Origin: Clostridia bacterium
Lineage (GTDB): Bacteria; Bacillota; Clostridia; Oscillospirales; CAG-272
Direction of reading: 5' to 3'
NCBI GenBank assembly: GCA_017483195.1
Contig: JAFULR010000002.1
Span: 58,597-122,596 of the forward strand
DNA: 64,000 bases
In this document: positions 60,676-64,000 of the stretch, piece by piece
How the letters are laid out: each line of letters opens with the position of its first letter
Position numbering within the stretch: position 1 is the first letter of the stretch
The notes under the pieces: generated by a model
Databases searched by the model: none
What the model was told of the DNA's origin: nothing
Seen by the model: the letters and a program-made list of their open reading frames with translations, nothing else
Position numbers and translations under genes: made by a program

Positions 60676-62250
60676 TTATTTTGTATATACGTTTTTGTAC
60701 CAGTTATTGATATCAGCAGTTGCCTTATCACAGCCCTTGTTTCCGTTCAACTGAGAAAGAACGCTATCAAGAATACCTGCTCCATCCTTAAGCATTACGT
60801 AGAACTGAGTCTGAGCATACTCTTCAACGGAAGAACGGTATGTATTGTAATCTGCAAGAGGAGGGGTAAAGTCTGCAATGTTGTAAACGCCTACCTCATC
60901 AGCATCCTCCATAAGCTCACTCCAAGCTCTGAAAAGCTCGGGCTGCTTACGTACACGTGCAAGCCAGTACTGAGTATATTTGTTCTCGTTTGTACCATTA
61001 AGGAAGATGTGAGCATCATCCTTCTCTGCGAAAGCGGGATTTATGGGCATGTATCCGCCATCGGATGTCTTTTCCCAATGCTTACCCTCTTCACCGATAA
61101 CGATCTGACGGAAGTTGTCCTCTGTAGCTGTATCCTTGATCTTGGAGTTCATCCAGTCAAGAGCATAGCCTGCGTTTTCAGCCATATAGTAAGGAATAGC
61201 TGTGATGTATGTATAACCGCTGGAACGGTAAACCTTTTCTTCATCCTCTGCATTCTCCTTGAGAGCGCGGAGGTAACCAAGGTAGTTTGTAAGGTCGCCT
61301 GCAGCCTCTTCCTTGGAAATGATGGAGTTGCTCTGAAGAGATGTTACGATGGAGGAAACTGTCCAAAGTGAGCAAGCGTATGCGCCTGCCTTTGCGCCTG
61401 TAGCATTAGCCTTGAATCCGTTTACGAAACGGCTAACACAAGCAGCGTCGTCATTTGAGGATACCTCAACGTCGATGTATCCCTTTTCGTACAAGCTGTG
61501 CATGTACTCAATGTATTCATCATATCTGGGAGCGTTCATATAGAAAAGAACTTCTCCGTCATATTCCTGCCAGTAAGAGTGGATACCGAAAGCGGAAGAG
61601 ATAGCGTGAACAAGAGGAGTGTACTTGTTGAATGTTAAAGCGGGCTTGCCAAGATAATTTGTCATAGCAGCAAGAACGTCCTCAAATTCCTCAAGTGTCT
61701 CGGGCATATCAAGGTTGAGCTTGAGCAAAAGGTCATAGTTGAAAACGATGGGGTTTTCGATATTGTCACTGGAAGCTCTCTCGGGAATACCGTAGATACG
61801 GCCGTCAACAGTAACAACGTCCCAGGATTCCTTCGAAATGTTAGCAAGGATATCGGGAGCAAACTTTTCAAGAGCATCTGTAATGTCAACAAGAAGGTCG
61901 TCCTTAACGAGATCGCTGAACTGATCCTTCGTGAGTTTGATAACATTGTAGGGGGTCTGGCTCATAAACTCAGTATTAAGAGTACCGGAAGCATCGCTTG
62001 CGGGAAGCTGAGTATATGTTACCTTGTAACCGGTAAGCTGCTCAATAAGAAGAGCGTTTTTGTTGTTGTTTATCTCCTCAATCTTCTTTCCGGAAGATGG
62101 GATAAGAACGTTGAGATTGATTTTTTTAGATAAATCGATGTCCATGTTTATGTCACTGTCGGAAGTGCCGGGCTTGGGGCAAGCCGTAAGAGCAACAACA
62201 CTTGTGCAGAGCATCGCAATCAAAAGAACGATTGATAAAAGCTTTTTCAT
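60676..62250 (-). CDS. Extracellular sugar-binding lipoprotein
   Basis: Solute-binding lipoprotein of 524 residues. Signal with lipobox L-T-A-C (C24), then a family-1 binding fold of the long LplA/YtcQ type that accompanies LplB/LplC permeases and usually binds oligosaccharides. The ATG at 62250 has AAGGAG eight bases upstream. Two in-frame codons further up are also possible. The ligand is not evident; the neighbouring glycosidase and nagA point to a GlcNAc-containing sugar. Confidence 0.92.
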   Translation of the reverse strand: MKKLLSIVLLIAMLCTSVVALTACPKPGTSDSDINMDIDLSKKINLNVLIPSSGKKIEEINNNKNALLIEQLTGYKVTYTQLPASDASGTLNTEFMSQTPYNVIKLTKDQFSDLVKDDLLVDITDALEKFAPDILANISKESWDVVTVDGRIYGIPERASSDNIENPIVFNYDLLLKLNLDMPETLEEFEDVLAAMTNYLGKPALTFNKYTPLVHAISSAFGIHSYWQEYDGEVLFYMNAPRYDEYIEYMHSLYEKGYIDVEVSSNDDAACVSRFVNGFKANATGAKAGAYACSLWTVSSIVTSLQSNSIISKEEAAGDLTNYLGYLRALKENAEDEEKVYRSSGYTYITAIPYYMAENAGYALDWMNSKIKDTATEDNFRQIVIGEEGKHWEKTSDGGYMPINPAFAEKDDAHIFLNGTNENKYTQYWLARVRKQPELFRAWSELMEDADEVGVYNIADFTPPLADYNTYRSSVEEYAQTQFYVMLKDGAGILDSVLSQLNGNKGCDKATADINNWYKNVYTK

Positions 62251-62283
62251 TTTTGTCTCCTTCATTAATTTAATTTTTTATTT

Positions 62284-63639
62284 TTAGGAAAATAATTCCG
62301 TAAAAAACTTAATTATTGCGTCAATAATTGCCTGGAAGAAGGCTATAATGGGGTTTGTAGACTGGGGCTCATTAACGCTGGGATTATCCACACCGGGATT
62401 ATCTCCGCCGGGCTCTGTTCCGGGATTATCCACACCGGGATCCTCCTCAGCCTTGGGCTTTTCAACGAGAAGGACTACGTTAGCTACCCTTCTCATAGAG
62501 CCGTCAGAGGGCACGTTTCTGAGAGTGAGCTGATCGTCAATACGAACGATCATAGTGGAAGAACCGCCACCGTCAAGCTCAAGAGCGTATTGCGCGCCAA
62601 GAACTCCGGCAAGCTGAGCCTCCTGCTCTACCGTAAGACCTACGGAGCCGCCTGCTCCGCGTCCGTCAACCACGCAAACGAAAATAGTTCCGTCCTCCTT
62701 CATACCAACAAAGGTACGGGGAGCAGCGGCATTACCGGCGTTGTCGTCGTGGCAGTTTGTTTTCACCACGTAGTTATCAACGATTGCATCGTAACCGCCG
62801 ATAACCCAATCGCAGCCTGCGAAATCACCCGCGGGAACGTTAACAACGTCCACCTTGGAACCATATTTAACGTTTGCGAAAAGGTCACTGTGAGACTCTG
62901 TATATACAACTGCAACCTGACCGCTCTTAAGAGTAAAGGTCTTGCTCTCCTGAACACCCTTTGAAGTCATTGTGGCTTCTGTGCAGTCAAGAGGATACTG
63001 CGTAAGATTGGGAACATCAGTTCTGAGGATCATAGCACCTGCATTAGTAACAGTATAGCTACCGGGCTGGTTGTAGATAGCTATCTGACCCTGCTGGGGC
63101 TGCTTGTTGAAGAGATCAACCTTTGTGAATGTTCTGTTCCCTTCCTCATCGTATGTAATAACAGAAACGTCAACCTCAGTCATTCTGCCAACGGTAGCAA
63201 TACCGGTGTTGCTGAAGCCGAAGCTGTTTTTGTTAGCCATATTACCGATCTTAACGACAACACCGTCGTTAACATATGAATCAACAGGCTCACCGCCCGC
63301 AAAATAGTCACCGTTAACAGCGAGCATAACCTTTCTGCCCGTGGTCTTTTCATAATCCTTGGCAATGTCTAAAACGTTAGTAAGAACCGTGCCGTTTTCA
63401 TTTTTTACTGTGTGGAGAACCCACTCATATTCAGCATCCTCAGCGGTGGGATTATATTCGCCGTAGAAGATCTTCTGTGTTTTTCCGTTTTCTGTAGTGG
63501 TTTTTTCAACGTACTTGAAGCCGTTTTCCAAAATATAATTGGGAGAATCGAGCACGCTTGATGTAAAAGCGGATGCTGTAACGGTCAATATCATAAGAGC
63601 GACCATCACAATTGATATAGAAGTTAATATTTTTTTCAT
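62284..63639 (-). CDS. Secreted phosphodiester glycosidase (NAGPA-like)
   Basis: A 451-residue exported protein with a classical signal (about 1-25, cut near A-S-A). The core (about 90-395) matches the phosphodiester glycosidase/NAGPA family (PF09992): V-N-G-D-Y-F near 110, R-T-F-V-G-M near 308, D-G-R-G-A-G-G-S-V-G-L-T and E-L-D-G-G-G-S-S-T-M. The mammalian relative removes GlcNAc from GlcNAc-1-phospho-mannose. A Pro/Gly/Asp/Asn linker (about 400-425) precedes an amphipathic or hydrophobic tail that may hold it at the membrane. It is expected to act outside the cell and feed the importer. Confidence 0.88.
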   Translation of the reverse strand: MKKILTSISIVMVALMILTVTASAFTSSVLDSPNYILENGFKYVEKTTTENGKTQKIFYGEYNPTAEDAEYEWVLHTVKNENGTVLTNVLDIAKDYEKTTGRKVMLAVNGDYFAGGEPVDSYVNDGVVVKIGNMANKNSFGFSNTGIATVGRMTEVDVSVITYDEEGNRTFTKVDLFNKQPQQGQIAIYNQPGSYTVTNAGAMILRTDVPNLTQYPLDCTEATMTSKGVQESKTFTLKSGQVAVVYTESHSDLFANVKYGSKVDVVNVPAGDFAGCDWVIGGYDAIVDNYVVKTNCHDDNAGNAAAPRTFVGMKEDGTIFVCVVDGRGAGGSVGLTVEQEAQLAGVLGAQYALELDGGGSSTMIVRIDDQLTLRNVPSDGSMRRVANVVLLVEKPKAEEDPGVDNPGTEPGGDNPGVDNPSVNEPQSTNPIIAFFQAIIDAIIKFFTELFS

Positions 63640-63658
63640 TATAAACTCCTTTTGTAGT

Positions 63659-63683
63659 GCCCCGCCGCCGTAAGCGGCGGGGC
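63659..63683. other. Intercistronic G+C-rich hairpin
   Basis: A perfect 10-bp stem (63659-63668 with 63674-63683) with a 5-base loop. On the minus strand, in which the genes run, no T-run follows, so it is more likely an mRNA-stabilising or processing element than a terminator. On the plus strand T4 follows, but no plus gene is near. Confidence 0.5.
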
Positions 63684-63715
63684 TTTTGTTTGTAAATTTA
63701 ATTTACTTTGCTAAA

Positions 63716-64000
63716 TTATTCAGCTGTTGCAAATGTAAAGCCCGTGATAGAAACTACCTTACCGATAGAACCTTCCTGGTCTGCCCACTGATTGTGGATC
63801 TCGCGGTGCTTGAGAGCCCATCCACGAGTAGGATTGGATCCGCCGTCATTGGGGAAGATGAGAAGAAGCTCACCATCCTGAAGCTCGGACCATGCTACTG
63901 TTGCGTAGTTATCCTTTGTGTAATGGGGTGTCTTTGCTGCTGTGTTGTCTGTCCAGTAACCCATATTTGCTGCATCGTAGATCTTTACAAGTCTGCCGTA
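63716..64000 (-). CDS. Unrecognised protein, carboxyl fragment
   Basis: The last 94 residues of a protein that begins beyond the right edge; the frame is open through 64000. It is rich in W, G, N and T (A-W-S-E-L-Q-D-G-E-L-L-L-I-F-P-N-D-G-G, W-A-L-K-H-R-E-I-H-N-Q-W). This looks like a beta-rich extracellular domain. It lies upstream of the secreted glycosidase in the same direction and may belong to the locus. I do not recognise a family. Confidence 0.55.
   Translation of the reverse strand, partial: YGRLVKIYDAANMGYWTDNTAAKTPHYTKDNYATVAWSELQDGELLLIFPNDGGSNPTRGWALKHREIHNQWADQEGSIGKVVSITGFTFATAE

Overview
The window reads as chromosome from an endospore-forming, anaerobic member of the Clostridia (Bacillota), probably an uncultured gut or rumen lineage; no species can be named from sequence alone. 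The evidence is: SpoIIGA and sigma-E side by side, a SleC-like cortex-lytic locus, a GerA/SpoVAF germination protein, an M50 site-2 protease, the Firmicutes order SRP RNA-dnaX-ybaB-recR, a HrcA/CIRCE-controlled heat-shock operon, a large Firmicutes-type SRP RNA, an oxygen-reducing flavo-diiron protein with its own rubredoxin, and many promoters of the TTGACA-17-TGnTATAAT type. I see no phage, plasmid, CRISPR array, integrase or transposase.

Layout. 1-2.7 kb: end of a membrane protein, a phospholipid synthase and a VanRS/OmpR-type two-component system. 2.8-5.7 kb (minus): SRP RNA, dnaX, ybaB, recR. 5.8-10.6 kb (plus): a SleC-like locus split into separate genes, followed by a ClpC ATPase. 10.7-17.4 kb (minus): rpmE, murI, hflX, a YigZ protein, dnaG, rpoD and a small membrane protein. 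17.4-19.1 kb (minus): spoIIGA-sigE, with a wide-spacer promoter resembling spoIIG. 19.2-21.9 kb (plus): aspartate kinase, then rplJL behind an L10 leader. 22-24 kb (minus): a lipoprotein and an 8-oxoguanine glycosylase. 24.1-27.7 kb (plus): mnmM, a VanY-type peptidase and a four-module flavo-diiron protein. 27.7-30.3 kb (minus): two Cys-rich repeat lipoproteins behind a structured leader RNA that I cannot assign to a known class. 30.4-36.1 kb (minus): hrcA-grpE-dnaK-dnaJ-prmA. 36.3-39.8 kb: small membrane proteins, a lipoprotein, tRNA-Val, tRNA-Met and an M50 protease. 40-44.2 kb (plus): potABCD polyamine importer. 44.3-46 kb: GerA/SpoVAF protein and a MITE-like inverted-repeat element. 46-48.5 kb (minus): trmB, truB and an A+T-rich unknown. 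48.6-50.2 kb: two DUF975 paralogues. 50.3-51.4 kb: ychF.

51.5-64 kb (all minus) is one carbohydrate locus. In transcription order it holds a truncated gene, a secreted phosphodiester glycosidase, an ABC importer (binding protein and two permeases), a ROK kinase, an FAD oxidoreductase, NagA, a second N-terminally extended ROK-like protein, a mutarotase-like protein and an MsmK/UgpC-type ATPase. My inference is that GlcNAc or a GlcNAc glycan is released outside the cell from a phosphodiester, imported, phosphorylated and deacetylated.

The points most worth following up are the unclassified leader RNA, the GlcNAc-phosphodiester locus, the split SleC locus, the spoIIG-like promoter, the candidate sigma-G promoter before the GerA gene, and the overlapping divergent promoters of the glycosylase and mnmM.
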